Assembly (NCBI GenBank): GCA_003512825.1
Contig: DOOI01000213.1
Location: 9,164-73,163, forward strand
DNA from: Paracoccaceae bacterium
GTDB lineage: Bacteria; Pseudomonadota; Alphaproteobacteria; Rhodobacterales; Rhodobacteraceae
Direction: 5' to 3'
Length of the DNA: 64,000 nucleotides
Part shown: piece by piece, positions 17,451-25,653 of the stretch
How positions within the stretch are numbered: position 1 is the first letter of the stretch
Layout of the letters: each line of letters opens with the position of its first letter
The notes under the pieces: generated by a model
Database searches by the model: none
What the model saw: only the letters and a program-made list of their open reading frames with translations
Told to the model about the DNA's origin: nothing
Program-made: the position numbers and the translations under genes

Positions 17451-18184
17451 CGCTTCTTTCGCTCGAGAATCTGACCGTGCGGCGCTGTAAATGCCCGGTC
17501 GTCGATCATGTGTCGTTCACAGTGCAGCCCGGTGAAGTCATCGGCCTCTTGGGGCCAAATGGAGCAGGGAAAACCACGTTAATGCGCGGGGCGTTGGGGC
17601 TTATAGCGGCTTCCGGGTATTCGTCTCTGGCTGCTTTGGATCCACGGGCACGGTCAAAGGCCGCTGCATGGCTGCCGCAGCAGCGCGATATCGCATGGCC
17701 AATGCCCGTCGAGGCGGTGGTGCGACTCGGGCGATTGCCTCATGGCGACGAGGGTCAGGATCTGGTGGATGCGGCCATGGCGCGCATGGATATCGGCGCT
17801 ATGCGAGATCGTCCGGCAACAGCCCTTTCAGGCGGCGAGCAAGCGCGCGTCTTGATTGCCCGCATGCTTGCCCAAGATGCGCCCTTGCTGATGGCGGATG
17901 AGCCGGTCGCCGGACTTGATCCGGCTCATCAAATCTCGACAATGCAAGTGTTCGAAGCGCTGGCAAAAGAGGGCCGAAGTGTCCTCGTCTCGCTTCACGA
18001 TCTCGGTCTTGCTGTGCGCCATTGTACGCGTTTGATCTTGATGCAGGCAGGTCAAGTCGTGGCGGATGGCGCACCGTTGGATGTGCTTACGCCAGATCGG
18101 TTGCGCTCGGTTTTTGGTATCACGGCTTTTGTCTCTCAAGGCTCGCAGGGTCCGATTTTTCAGCCGCTGGAGGTGATCCGATGA
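17447..18184 (+). CDS. btuD: Corrinoid ABC transporter ATPase (BtuD/FecE family)
   Basis: This 245-aa ABC ATPase has Walker A GPNGAGKTT near residue 35, the signature ALSGGEQARVLIARML near residue 125, Walker B LLMADEPVAGLDP near residue 150 and the switch histidine in LVSLHD near residue 185. It is the energy subunit of the corrinoid importer and overlaps both neighbours by 4 bases. The N-terminus has an unusual RRCKCPVVD stretch before the P-loop, but nothing suggests loss of function. Confidence 0.92.
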   Translation: MTLLSLENLTVRRCKCPVVDHVSFTVQPGEVIGLLGPNGAGKTTLMRGALGLIAASGYSSLAALDPRARSKAAAWLPQQRDIAWPMPVEAVVRLGRLPHGDEGQDLVDAAMARMDIGAMRDRPATALSGGEQARVLIARMLAQDAPLLMADEPVAGLDPAHQISTMQVFEALAKEGRSVLVSLHDLGLAVRHCTRLILMQAGQVVADGAPLDVLTPDRLRSVFGITAFVSQGSQGPIFQPLEVIR

Positions 18185-18870
18185 GCGTGACCCAAGACGG
18201 CGTTTGGCTGCATTTTGATTTGGGCGCGCCTCTGCGCGTGCTTTCGTGGTCCTTGACGAACCCCGGTCTTGTCACCAGCAACGCGATGGTTTGGCGCGAG
18301 GTCAAAAACAGCGACCTTACACCTGATCTTGATGTAAATGATTGGTATGGCCGCGCCCTTGATGAAAAAGGCTGGGGCGCGGCTGTGGCCTTTCTGACCT
18401 CGCGCGATATCAGCACATGGGTTGAGGCTAAAGCCGCCGTTGAAGGGGTGACCGCCCATGCTGTGGCCACCGTAGGCCTGTCAAATGGCGAGCGCGTGGG
18501 CGCGCGTGTCGACTATTCAAGCCGGGATTGGAACGGCTCTTGGGGCACGATCAATGTTGGGCTGAAGGTCTCGGAGGGGCTTTCCGAAGCAGGATTGATC
18601 GAGTTATTGGCGATCGCTGTTCAGGCCCGCACTGCGGCAGTGATCGATGCGGGGGTTCTTTTGCCCACCGGGCGTGCCACAGGTACAGGCACGGATTGCA
18701 TCGGCGTCGCCGCGCCGGAAGGGCCAACAAATTATGCAGGCCTGCACACGGCCTTGGGCGAAGCTGCCGGGCGCGCCGTCTATCAGGCGGTGCTTCAAGG
18801 TGCGAAAGAGTGGCGGCAGGCCTATCCCAAGGCACCCGGCATTGCACAGGAGGAACTGGGATGGACATGA
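18181..18870 (+). CDS. cbiZ: Adenosylcobinamide amidohydrolase (CbiZ family)
   Basis: This 229-aa protein resembles CbiZ, which cleaves the aminopropanol arm of adenosylcobinamide or pseudocobalamin to give adenosylcobyric acid for remodelling into usable B12. Family-like blocks are VLSWSLTNPGLVTSN near residue 20, SRDISTW near residue 80, and GTINVGLKVSEGLSEAGLIE near residue 123. GRATGTGTDCIGVAAPEG near residue 165 also fits. It overlaps the ATPase gene by 4 bases. Its place in the transport operon points to cobinamide or incomplete corrinoid salvage rather than only intact B12 uptake. Confidence 0.88.
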   Translation: MSVTQDGVWLHFDLGAPLRVLSWSLTNPGLVTSNAMVWREVKNSDLTPDLDVNDWYGRALDEKGWGAAVAFLTSRDISTWVEAKAAVEGVTAHAVATVGLSNGERVGARVDYSSRDWNGSWGTINVGLKVSEGLSEAGLIELLAIAVQARTAAVIDAGVLLPTGRATGTGTDCIGVAAPEGPTNYAGLHTALGEAAGRAVYQAVLQGAKEWRQAYPKAPGIAQEELGWT

Positions 18871-19526
18871 GCGCTGTTGGCAACTTTTTGCAAATGGGCG
18901 GTCCCGCAATGTGGGCGATCGCTCTGCTCTCTGTGTTCACTGCTGCGGTTGTCATGTGGAAAGTCTGGCGGTTGGTCCAAGCGGGAGTATGGAGCTCTGC
19001 CAAGCCGGGTGGGCAAGTAGACGTCGCACTCCAGCAGTGGATTGAGGGCGATAAAAACGCCGCCGCGCGTTTGACCGGGCGCGCCATTCTGCACTGTCTC
19101 GTGCGCGAAGCGATGAAACTTCGCCTCGATCCGCACCTGAGTGATGCTGCGGCGCGTGACGAGGTGACCGTCCTTGCCAAAGGCATGGTGGCAGATCTGC
19201 GAAGCGGCCTGCGCGCACTGGAACTGATCGTAACGATTGCACCCCTGCTCGGCTTGTTCGGCACCGTTTTGGGCATGATCGATGCCTTTCAAACCCTGCA
19301 AGCCGCGGGCAGCCGTGCCGACCCTTCCGCTTTGGCAGGCGGTATTTGGGAAGCGCTCTTGACCACGGCTGCCGGTATGGGCGTTGCCATTCCCGCTGCG
19401 ATGGCCTTGTCATGGTTTGACGGAATTTCCGAAACCATGCAGGGGCGTATGGAAGCTGCCGCGACCCGTATCTTTACCCGGGGCCCCCAACGGATCAACG
19501 AAAACACTCCGGGAGGCCATGGATGA
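18861..19526 (+). CDS. exbB: ExbB-like proton channel (MotA/TolQ/ExbB family)
   Basis: This 221-aa inner-membrane protein has a first membrane helix near residues 15-35 and two more in the C-terminal half. LELIVTIAPLLGLFGTVLGMI near residue 115 and EALLTTAAGMGVAIPAAM near residue 160 are the hallmark helices of the family. With ExbD it converts proton flow into force on TonB. The start at 18861 is set by AGGAGG seven bases upstream, giving a 10-base overlap with cbiZ. Its position makes it a dedicated motor for the corrinoid receptor. Confidence 0.9.
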   Translation: MDMSAVGNFLQMGGPAMWAIALLSVFTAAVVMWKVWRLVQAGVWSSAKPGGQVDVALQQWIEGDKNAAARLTGRAILHCLVREAMKLRLDPHLSDAAARDEVTVLAKGMVADLRSGLRALELIVTIAPLLGLFGTVLGMIDAFQTLQAAGSRADPSALAGGIWEALLTTAAGMGVAIPAAMALSWFDGISETMQGRMEAAATRIFTRGPQRINENTPGGHG

Positions 19527-19897
19527 TGGAGTTCGCCCGCCCAAGGTCTCGTCGCCGCGTGTCTCTCACGCCGATGATCGACGTCGTGTTTTTGCTTTTG
19601 GTATTTTTCATGCTGGCGGCACGCTTTGGGTTCGAGAATAGCCTCGTGCTTTCTGCGGGAACAGGATCGGTCGCATGGGAAGGCGCGCCGCGTTTGGTTG
19701 ATGTCTCGCCCGATGGCTTACGCCTCAATGGGGTGAGCATTAACCCTGAAGATCTTGAAGCGGCTCTTCGTCCTCTTATGCCAGCTGGGGGCACAGTCAT
19801 TTTGCGCCCTATCGACAGCGCAAACTTGCAACAACTTGTTGCTGCCAGTGAAATCTTGACGGCCGCCGGTGCGGGCCGCGTTCTGGTCGTGGAGTAA
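19523..19897 (+). CDS. exbD: ExbD-like protein (first copy)
   Basis: This 124-aa ExbD/TolR protein has a short basic N-terminus (RPRSRRRVSLTPMIDVVFLL), one membrane helix containing the conserved aspartate and a small periplasmic domain. It overlaps exbB by 4 bases. It forms the proton path together with ExbB. A second ExbD gene follows, 4 bases after its stop. Confidence 0.9.
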   Translation: MMEFARPRSRRRVSLTPMIDVVFLLLVFFMLAARFGFENSLVLSAGTGSVAWEGAPRLVDVSPDGLRLNGVSINPEDLEAALRPLMPAGGTVILRPIDSANLQQLVAASEILTAAGAGRVLVVE

Positions 19898-19901
19898 GCA
19901 G

Positions 19902-20324
19902 ATGGATTTTACCCCCACCCGCCGCCGCGACCTGCCCGAGAGTATTGTTCCGATGATCAACGTCGTATTCTTGCTGTTGATCTTTTTCCTGATGACCGCC
20001 CAGATCGCCCCGCCAGACCCTCTCGATGTGCGCCCGCCCTTGTCGGATGCTAGCGCCGAGGTGCCGCAAGATGGCGCGCTCTACATGGGGTCTGATGGCA
20101 GTTTGGCGTTCAACACGCCTCAAGGTGTGGTGTATGGCGAAGCGGCACTTCTGTCGCTTGTGGCGCAAATCTTGGAGCAGGACCAGCTGCAGGGGAAAGG
20201 GGAGGTTGTCTTGAAAGCGGATGCCTCTGTTGCGGCGCGCGAAGTCGCGCGTCTTTTGCCGCGTCTTGCTGTCCTTGGTGTCGGCGATGTTCGCCTAGTA
20301 ACCGCTGAAGGGGCGCGCCCATGA
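19902..20324 (+). CDS. exbD: ExbD-like protein (second copy)
   Basis: This 140-aa ExbD/TolR-family protein has TRRRDLPESIVPMINVVFLL at the N-terminus. The membrane-helix aspartate of canonical ExbD is asparagine here (MINVVFLL, against MIDVVFLL in the first copy). It may therefore not carry protons and may act as a structural partner in a hetero-ExbD pair. Its stop overlaps the TonB start by 4 bases. Confidence 0.9.
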   Translation: MDFTPTRRRDLPESIVPMINVVFLLLIFFLMTAQIAPPDPLDVRPPLSDASAEVPQDGALYMGSDGSLAFNTPQGVVYGEAALLSLVAQILEQDQLQGKGEVVLKADASVAAREVARLLPRLAVLGVGDVRLVTAEGARP

Positions 20325-21097
20325 TCCGGATTGCCGAGCATCTCATCTTTGGCTCGCTCGCGGTTGCAGGCCATCTCGCAGTATTTGGCATCACTGGGGG
20401 CGCGCCGGGACCCGGTTCTGCTATGGACGGCCCCGCCGTGATCATGGAAGCGGCTCCCATCGAGCTGGCCGCGCTTGTGCAGCGCTGGACTGCGGCACCA
20501 GACGTAAGCAGCGCGGCACCAGATTTGCTTGGCCCAGATGCTCCACCCGAGAATGTGGCTCTCCCGCCAATTGCGGATACCCCGCCCGCCCTCGCGGCCT
20601 TGCCCCGCCTTCCCTTGCAAACCCTATCGCCTCAGGCCAGTGCGCCCGATGTGCCAAATATTGACACTGCTCCCGCCAAACCACCACGCGCCAAGGCCGA
20701 AGCACAGCCTGCACCAAAGAAAAAACAAGCGAAGAAAGAGCGCCCGGAAACCCTACCAACCCCCAAAGCCACTCAAACGGCTCCCGCGCAAAAGCAACAA
20801 GATGCTGCGGGAGGCGGGGGCGAGAAAACGCTGATGTCCGCTTGGGGTAAAGGGATCATGAAGGCACTTGCGCGGCAATCTGTGCGTGGCAAGTCCCTGC
20901 CCAAAGGCACGGTTACTCTTGCCTTGACGATAGATACCGCAGGGCACCTGCTTGGCGCACGCATTGCCCGCTCGTCTGGGCATGCTGTGTTGGATCAGGC
21001 AGCGTTAGCTGCGGTGAGCCGCGCACGTTTTCCAGCGGCCCCCAAAGGACTGTCGTCTGGAAAACATGCGTTCACTCTTCCGGTGGCCAGCCGTTAA
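20321..21097 (+). CDS. tonB: TonB-like energy transducer
   Basis: This 258-aa protein has an N-terminal membrane segment (HLIFGSLAVAGHLAVFG). A long Pro/Ala/Lys-rich periplasmic linker covers about residues 60-165, and a C-terminal TonB domain (GTVTLALTIDTAGHLLGARIARSSG, then LDQAALAAVSRARFPAAP) lies near residues 190-245. It would contact the TonB box of the corrinoid receptor. It ends the operon and its stop overlaps that of the convergent decarboxylase-like gene by 4 bases. Confidence 0.88.
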   Translation: MIRIAEHLIFGSLAVAGHLAVFGITGGAPGPGSAMDGPAVIMEAAPIELAALVQRWTAAPDVSSAAPDLLGPDAPPENVALPPIADTPPALAALPRLPLQTLSPQASAPDVPNIDTAPAKPPRAKAEAQPAPKKKQAKKERPETLPTPKATQTAPAQKQQDAAGGGGEKTLMSAWGKGIMKALARQSVRGKSLPKGTVTLALTIDTAGHLLGARIARSSGHAVLDQAALAAVSRARFPAAPKGLSSGKHAFTLPVASR

Positions 21098-21477
21098 AGC
21101 TGGCCCTCTTCCTCAAGAACTTTGCGCGCAACGCGAAAGCATTCTAGCGCTTGCGGAACACCGCAATAAATCCCCACGATATGCACCGCAGCTCGGATTT
21201 GCTCCTTGGTCGCCCCATTGCGAAGCGCTCCCCGGCAATGGATTTCCCACTCATGCATCTTGCCAAGCGCTCCGATCATCGAGAGGTTCATCAGGCTACG
21301 CGTCTTGGCATCAATGGCGTCATCACCCCACCCAAAGCCCCAGCACCACGCCGTCATCGCCTCTTGAAAAGGGCGACTAAACTCGTCGGCGGCCGCTAGA
21401 TTTTTCTCGACATATTCCGCGCCGAGTGTCGCTTTGCGCTGGGCCAAGCCTTTATCAAACAGGTCTTCCATGGTCAT
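21094..21477 (-). CDS. Carboxymuconolactone decarboxylase family protein
   Basis: This 127-aa alpha-helical protein of the CMD/AhpD superfamily contains FQEAMTAWCWGFGW near residue 35 and the family block ALRNGATKEQIRAAVHIVGIYCGVPQAL near residue 83. That is the layout of PcaC-like 4-carboxymuconolactone decarboxylases. No protocatechuate genes are nearby, so a real PcaC function is not supported; the fold also covers peroxidase-like and unknown enzymes. The ATG ending at 21477 is preferred because AGAGGAC precedes it, although the frame is open further upstream. Confidence 0.8.
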   Translation of the reverse strand: MTMEDLFDKGLAQRKATLGAEYVEKNLAAADEFSRPFQEAMTAWCWGFGWGDDAIDAKTRSLMNLSMIGALGKMHEWEIHCRGALRNGATKEQIRAAVHIVGIYCGVPQALECFRVARKVLEEEGQL

Positions 21478-21618
21478 GTCCTCTCGTTCCTTTGATCCAA
21501 GACTAGCGGCGTTCACGAGAAGAGCCAGATCAGACGTGACAGAACAGACATTGAAGGGTCGTAAATTGGTTTGCCGCATTGCGTGCTCAGGCTAGGTTGA
21601 CCTCAAGGGAGACTGCAC

Positions 21619-22596
21619 ATGAATTATCGTATCGACGGGCTTCAATATGCCAACTGGTCGGAAAAGATATTCCGCCAGATGCGACAAGGCGGGCTCGATG
21701 CCGTTCATGTGACAATCGCTTACCACGAAACATTCCGCGAAACGGTCTTGCGGATTGAGCAATGGAACCGCTTTTTTGAGGCGTTTCCCGAACTGATTTT
21801 TCAGGGCTTTACCGCCGCCGATGTGGCAAAAGCCCGCGAGACTGGCCGCACGGCGATTTTTTTTGGTGCACAAAACCCGTCACCAATCGAAGATGATATA
21901 GGCCTTGTCGAAGTGCTTCACCGTTTGGGGCTGCGCTTCATGCAATTGACTTATAACAACCAATCCCTGCTCGCCACAGGCTGCTATGAGGCAGAAGATG
22001 CCGGGATCACGCGCATGGGCCGTGAGGTGATCGCCGAGATGAACCGCGTTGGTATGGTGGTGGACATGAGCCACTCTGCCGACCGCTCAACAATTGAAGC
22101 CGCTGAAATCTCCTCACGTCCGATCGCGATTACTCATGCCAACCCTTATGATTGGCACCCTGCCAAGCGCAATAAGCGTGACGCGGTGATCCGTGCGGTT
22201 ACCGAGCGCGGCGGCATGCTGGGCTTCTCGCTCTATCCGCATCATCTGAAAGATGGATCGGCCTGCACCTTGAGTGACTTTTGCGAGATGATCGCCCGCG
22301 CTGCCGAGCGCTATGGGGTTCAACACCTCGCAATAGGCACTGACTTGTGCCAAGATCACCCCGATAGCGTGGTCGAGTGGATGCGCGTCGGGCGCTGGAC
22401 GAAACGCATCGACTATGGCGAGGGTTCTGCGACGAATGCAGGGTTCCCCCCTATGCCTGATTTCTACAAAGACAACCGTGACTTCCCGAATTTCGCCACT
22501 GGTCTTGCGTCGGCAGGTTTCATCCCCTCCGAGGTTGAGGCGCTTTTAGGCGGCAACTGGCATCGCTTCTTTGCAGAAGGCTTTGAGCCGAAATGA
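21619..22596 (+). CDS. Membrane-dipeptidase (M19) homologue with changed metal-site residues
   Basis: This 325-aa protein has the TIM-barrel layout of M19 renal-dipeptidase-type enzymes, with VDMSH near residue 150 and ITHAN near residue 170, the positions of two zinc-site histidines. The other metal ligands are altered: the HxD motif after the opening DG is L-Q-Y (residues 8-10), and the bridging glutamate of the G(V/I)EG motif is glutamine (FGAQN). Normal binuclear zinc dipeptidase activity is therefore doubtful. It starts a tightly overlapping three-gene unit with two uncharacterised proteins, so it may act on a special substrate. Confidence 0.82.
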   Translation: MNYRIDGLQYANWSEKIFRQMRQGGLDAVHVTIAYHETFRETVLRIEQWNRFFEAFPELIFQGFTAADVAKARETGRTAIFFGAQNPSPIEDDIGLVEVLHRLGLRFMQLTYNNQSLLATGCYEAEDAGITRMGREVIAEMNRVGMVVDMSHSADRSTIEAAEISSRPIAITHANPYDWHPAKRNKRDAVIRAVTERGGMLGFSLYPHHLKDGSACTLSDFCEMIARAAERYGVQHLAIGTDLCQDHPDSVVEWMRVGRWTKRIDYGEGSATNAGFPPMPDFYKDNRDFPNFATGLASAGFIPSEVEALLGGNWHRFFAEGFEPK

Positions 22597-24299
22597 ACGC
22601 ATATCCCGCCCTTCTGGCCGCAGTTTCCTCCGACCCGCTCATCGCCGAAGGCATAACGCCCCGCGCGCCCGAAACTGTCATGCGCCTTTCGCGCATGGGC
22701 TCTTTTCACGCATCGCGCCTTTCCTTCATGCGCGTTCTGTTGCGCCGCATCACAGCGGAAGGCTGGCGCGTTTCAAAACCAGTCTGGACGATCAACGCCC
22801 AAGGTGTGGGGCGCGCCGTCTATTCTGCCCAAGGGCCGGAGCGTGCATATTCGCTCGTCGCTTTTGCTCATGACCTCCCCCCAGAACAGCGTTCAGACCG
22901 CGTGATTGCTACCGCATGGGACGCAACGTTTACTCTCTTCGACGGGATCCCGTCTGCGGCTGATCTTGATCGTCTGGAAGCGAATGTTCCACTGCAAGAA
23001 GCGGGTCGGATCAGTGAGCGCGAACTTTGCCTCGCGCGCGCCAATCGCTCGGTGCGCCTATGGGACCACGTCGTCGATCGCCTTGCTGCGGGCGCGCAAC
23101 CCGATCTGCAAACGGTTCTTGATGTAGGCTACTTGATGCGAACCACTGCGGTGTACGGGTCTTCCAAGTTTGGCGCCGCAGATCGCGACGTAATTGCCGC
23201 ACGCCCAGAATGCGCGGCCCCTTTTCAAGTTGAAATGCTGACCGTCTGGCTCATTCGCACTTTTGTTATGGACCTTGTCGAACACATGGCCCGCGCGAAG
23301 GGGGGCGCTACCGCTGTGCCGATTGAGCCAGCCCTGCGCCGCCGCTTTGGGATCGGAAATTCCACGGGTCTGGGAATGGCTCCGTTTCTGATGACCCACC
23401 CGGTTCTGCTCAACAATTGGATTGCTGCGCGTGAATGGGCTTTGGCGCGGGTGCGCTCAGTCAGCACACCTTCGGCGCCTGAAATCGACCGTTTCAACGC
23501 GCTTGTGCCACGTGTTGCGCGCAATGCAGCCGAGTGGCAGTCCTCCCATCCGGTACAGATGGTCAAACTTGCGGCCCTGCGCGAAGACCTGTCGCGTCTC
23601 ACCGCAAAAGTGGCCGAAGGTCTTGCGCCCCACGCCCCGTGGAACACGCTCTGGGTTTGGGCCGAAACCGCTCTGAGTGAAGAAGGCCAAGAGGCGTTGG
23701 CTTCGCTCTTGATCGAAGTGCATCCTGATTTAGTGGATGGGTTGGCAGAGTGCATGGCAGCAGATGAGGCCGCCTCGTTTCCTCTCGATGGCGCCCAATC
23801 GGTCGCGGCCCTGCGTCAGAAAATTGTCACGCATTATGGCTGGGCCCTGTCGATGGACTGGAGCGCAAAGCCCGCTCAGGCGCGAGTTTGGTATGTCTCT
23901 CAAGAAAAGCTTGAGCCGCGTCTTGGCGAGCGCTGGCAAGAAGATGTTGCAGAGTGGGAACAACCCCTTCAGCCGGGGCGCGATGTCGCCATGCTTGAAC
24001 GGGCGCTTGTCGGCGTCGAGGGCACGGTCGCGGCCTTTGTGCTCCGCTACCCCGAACATCGTTACGCAATCCGTCGCGTCCAGATCTGCAGCCGCTTTCC
24101 CTATGCCGAAATTCACGACAACACGATATCCGACCAACTGCTCCCCATTGATCTTCTGCGTGCCAAACTTTCCTTTTTCGGAGCGACCCATTTCGACCCC
24201 CGGTCAGACCGCTGGGTTCGCATCAACATGTTTCGCGGCGCACCTTTCCCCCATGAAATCGCTGCAGAAGAATCCGACTTATGGGCATATCCCGTATGA
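22593..24299 (+). CDS. Uncharacterised 568-aa protein
   Basis: I do not recognise a domain. The 568-aa protein has no clear signal peptide or membrane helix and is rich in Arg, Ala and Trp. It overlaps the dipeptidase homologue by 4 bases at its start and the DUF3726-like gene by 4 bases at its end, so all three are probably translated from one message. The reading frame is long and intact with the normal base use of its neighbours, so it is a real gene. Structure-based search would be the way to classify it. Confidence 0.75.
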   Translation: MNAYPALLAAVSSDPLIAEGITPRAPETVMRLSRMGSFHASRLSFMRVLLRRITAEGWRVSKPVWTINAQGVGRAVYSAQGPERAYSLVAFAHDLPPEQRSDRVIATAWDATFTLFDGIPSAADLDRLEANVPLQEAGRISERELCLARANRSVRLWDHVVDRLAAGAQPDLQTVLDVGYLMRTTAVYGSSKFGAADRDVIAARPECAAPFQVEMLTVWLIRTFVMDLVEHMARAKGGATAVPIEPALRRRFGIGNSTGLGMAPFLMTHPVLLNNWIAAREWALARVRSVSTPSAPEIDRFNALVPRVARNAAEWQSSHPVQMVKLAALREDLSRLTAKVAEGLAPHAPWNTLWVWAETALSEEGQEALASLLIEVHPDLVDGLAECMAADEAASFPLDGAQSVAALRQKIVTHYGWALSMDWSAKPAQARVWYVSQEKLEPRLGERWQEDVAEWEQPLQPGRDVAMLERALVGVEGTVAAFVLRYPEHRYAIRRVQICSRFPYAEIHDNTISDQLLPIDLLRAKLSFFGATHFDPRSDRWVRINMFRGAPFPHEIAAEESDLWAYPV

Positions 24300-24841
24300 C
24301 TTATGCGTTGGGTGAAATCGAAACTCTTTGCCGCAAAGCCGCCCGTGGCGCGGGTCATTCTTGGGGCGTTGCCGAGGAAGCGGGCCGTGCAGCGCGCTGG
24401 CTGTGCGCCCACGGCTTCAAGGGAGCCGAGTTGATCCATAGCTGTCTTGCTCCGGGGGATGAGGCGTTGGGTGTCGGCGTCAAACTGGCCGACTTTCCCT
24501 GCGATCAAGCTCTTCCTCGCATCGCCGCCTTCGAAGCGCTTTTGCCTTTCGCCGCGATCGCCGCACAGCGCCTTGGCAAGACATGCACGCTTTCTGGACC
24601 GATGGCATGCTATGCTCTTGCGGCTGACGGCTCGGTCTGGCGCGCGCCGTCAATGGGTTCTGCTCCCTCTTTCCAATGTGGGGGCACCCCAACAGGCGAG
24701 CGCCTCATTCGCCAAAGCCGCGCCGCCCCTGATCCCGAGACACTCGCGGCGCTGCGCCGCTTGGAGCTCCGCACCTACGCGCCTGCAACCGAAGCAAGTC
24801 GCATTGCAGGTGCCGGAGCCGGGCTTTCTGATAACGACTAA
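24296..24841 (+). CDS. DUF3726-like protein
   Basis: This 181-aa protein opens LGEIETLCRKAARGAGHSWGVAEEAGRAARWLCAHG, which fits my memory of the DUF3726 family in roseobacters. The family has no assigned function. The protein is soluble by appearance. ATG at 24296 overlaps the stop of the 568-aa gene by 4 bases. A start at 24281 would also be in frame. It converges with the phosphoesterase gene, with a 4-base overlap at the stops. Confidence 0.72.
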   Translation: MTYALGEIETLCRKAARGAGHSWGVAEEAGRAARWLCAHGFKGAELIHSCLAPGDEALGVGVKLADFPCDQALPRIAAFEALLPFAAIAAQRLGKTCTLSGPMACYALAADGSVWRAPSMGSAPSFQCGGTPTGERLIRQSRAAPDPETLAALRRLELRTYAPATEASRIAGAGAGLSDND

Positions 24842-25635
24842 GCCTGTAAAAATTGTACAGCTGCATCGGCTGCGCCAGATCCAATCAAAGCCGCCGATAA
24901 TCTTCCGGTTTGATAGGCTCCAGTATCGCACGAGATCCTACCCGACGACGCATAAGGCTCAGAAAAAATCGTGTGGCCATGCACCACCCAAAGCCCATCT
25001 GTGCGTGTCTTGGTGAAAAACTCCGGATGCCCCCAAAGCACCGAACGGTCGCTTTGATCGACCGGGGCACGTGCAGGGTCTAGTGCCGCATGCACTGCAA
25101 TCACCTGCCCCGACATCCAGCGTGTGGGTAGTTGGCGCATCCAAGCGATCAAATCGCGGCCCATAGCATCTTCCAGCGCCTCTGCCGCTTCTGCCACATC
25201 TTCCAAGTCGGCCTTCGCAGCGGGAGCTTTCAGCTTAAAGCTCTGCATGGTTTCTCGCCCGCCAAAATCAAGCCACTTCAGCCCGCGACCTGCCGGATCA
25301 TCTAGGAAGTCGAGCAACATCTGCTCATGATTGCCCTTCAGGCACACCACCGATGCATGCGCCTCGCACATCGCCTTCACACGTGTCAGCACGGCAGCAC
25401 TGTCTGGCCCGCGGTCCACCAAGTCACCCAAGAGCACCAAAGGAGCAGCAGGAGCCGCGCGTGTCAGCTCGGCCAGAAGTGCAGCCAACAAATCATCACG
25501 GCCATGCACGTCACCAATCGCTACAAATGGCTCAAGAGGCGCAACCGGGAATTCATAGGCAAGCGCAGGAGGCACAGACGAACTGCCTTCGACTGTTCGA
25601 TCGCGTCGCGTGAACCGAGAAAATAGCGATTTCAT
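24838..25635 (-). CDS. PPP-family metallophosphoesterase (Ser/Thr phosphatase-like)
   Basis: This 265-aa protein has the metallophosphoesterase motifs GDVHGR near residue 42, GDLVDRGPDS near residue 72 and GNHE near residue 100. Later motifs VIAVHAAL and VVHGHTIF complete the calcineurin-like active site. It resembles bacterial PPP-type serine/threonine or dinucleoside polyphosphate phosphatases. It lies downstream of glmM with an 18-base gap, so it is probably co-transcribed with it. A GTG two codons upstream (25641) is an alternative start. Confidence 0.82.
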   Translation of the reverse strand: MKSLFSRFTRRDRTVEGSSSVPPALAYEFPVAPLEPFVAIGDVHGRDDLLAALLAELTRAAPAAPLVLLGDLVDRGPDSAAVLTRVKAMCEAHASVVCLKGNHEQMLLDFLDDPAGRGLKWLDFGGRETMQSFKLKAPAAKADLEDVAEAAEALEDAMGRDLIAWMRQLPTRWMSGQVIAVHAALDPARAPVDQSDRSVLWGHPEFFTKTRTDGLWVVHGHTIFSEPYASSGRISCDTGAYQTGRLSAALIGSGAADAAVQFLQA

Positions 25636-25653
25636 AAGCACTCTACCTCAGGT

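Noticed and set aside
16376-17509. 377-aa open frame on the minus strand across btuC
   Set aside because: It is antisense to an intact permease with strong family motifs, and its residues are Ala/Arg/Pro-rich, as shadow frames in GC-rich DNA are.
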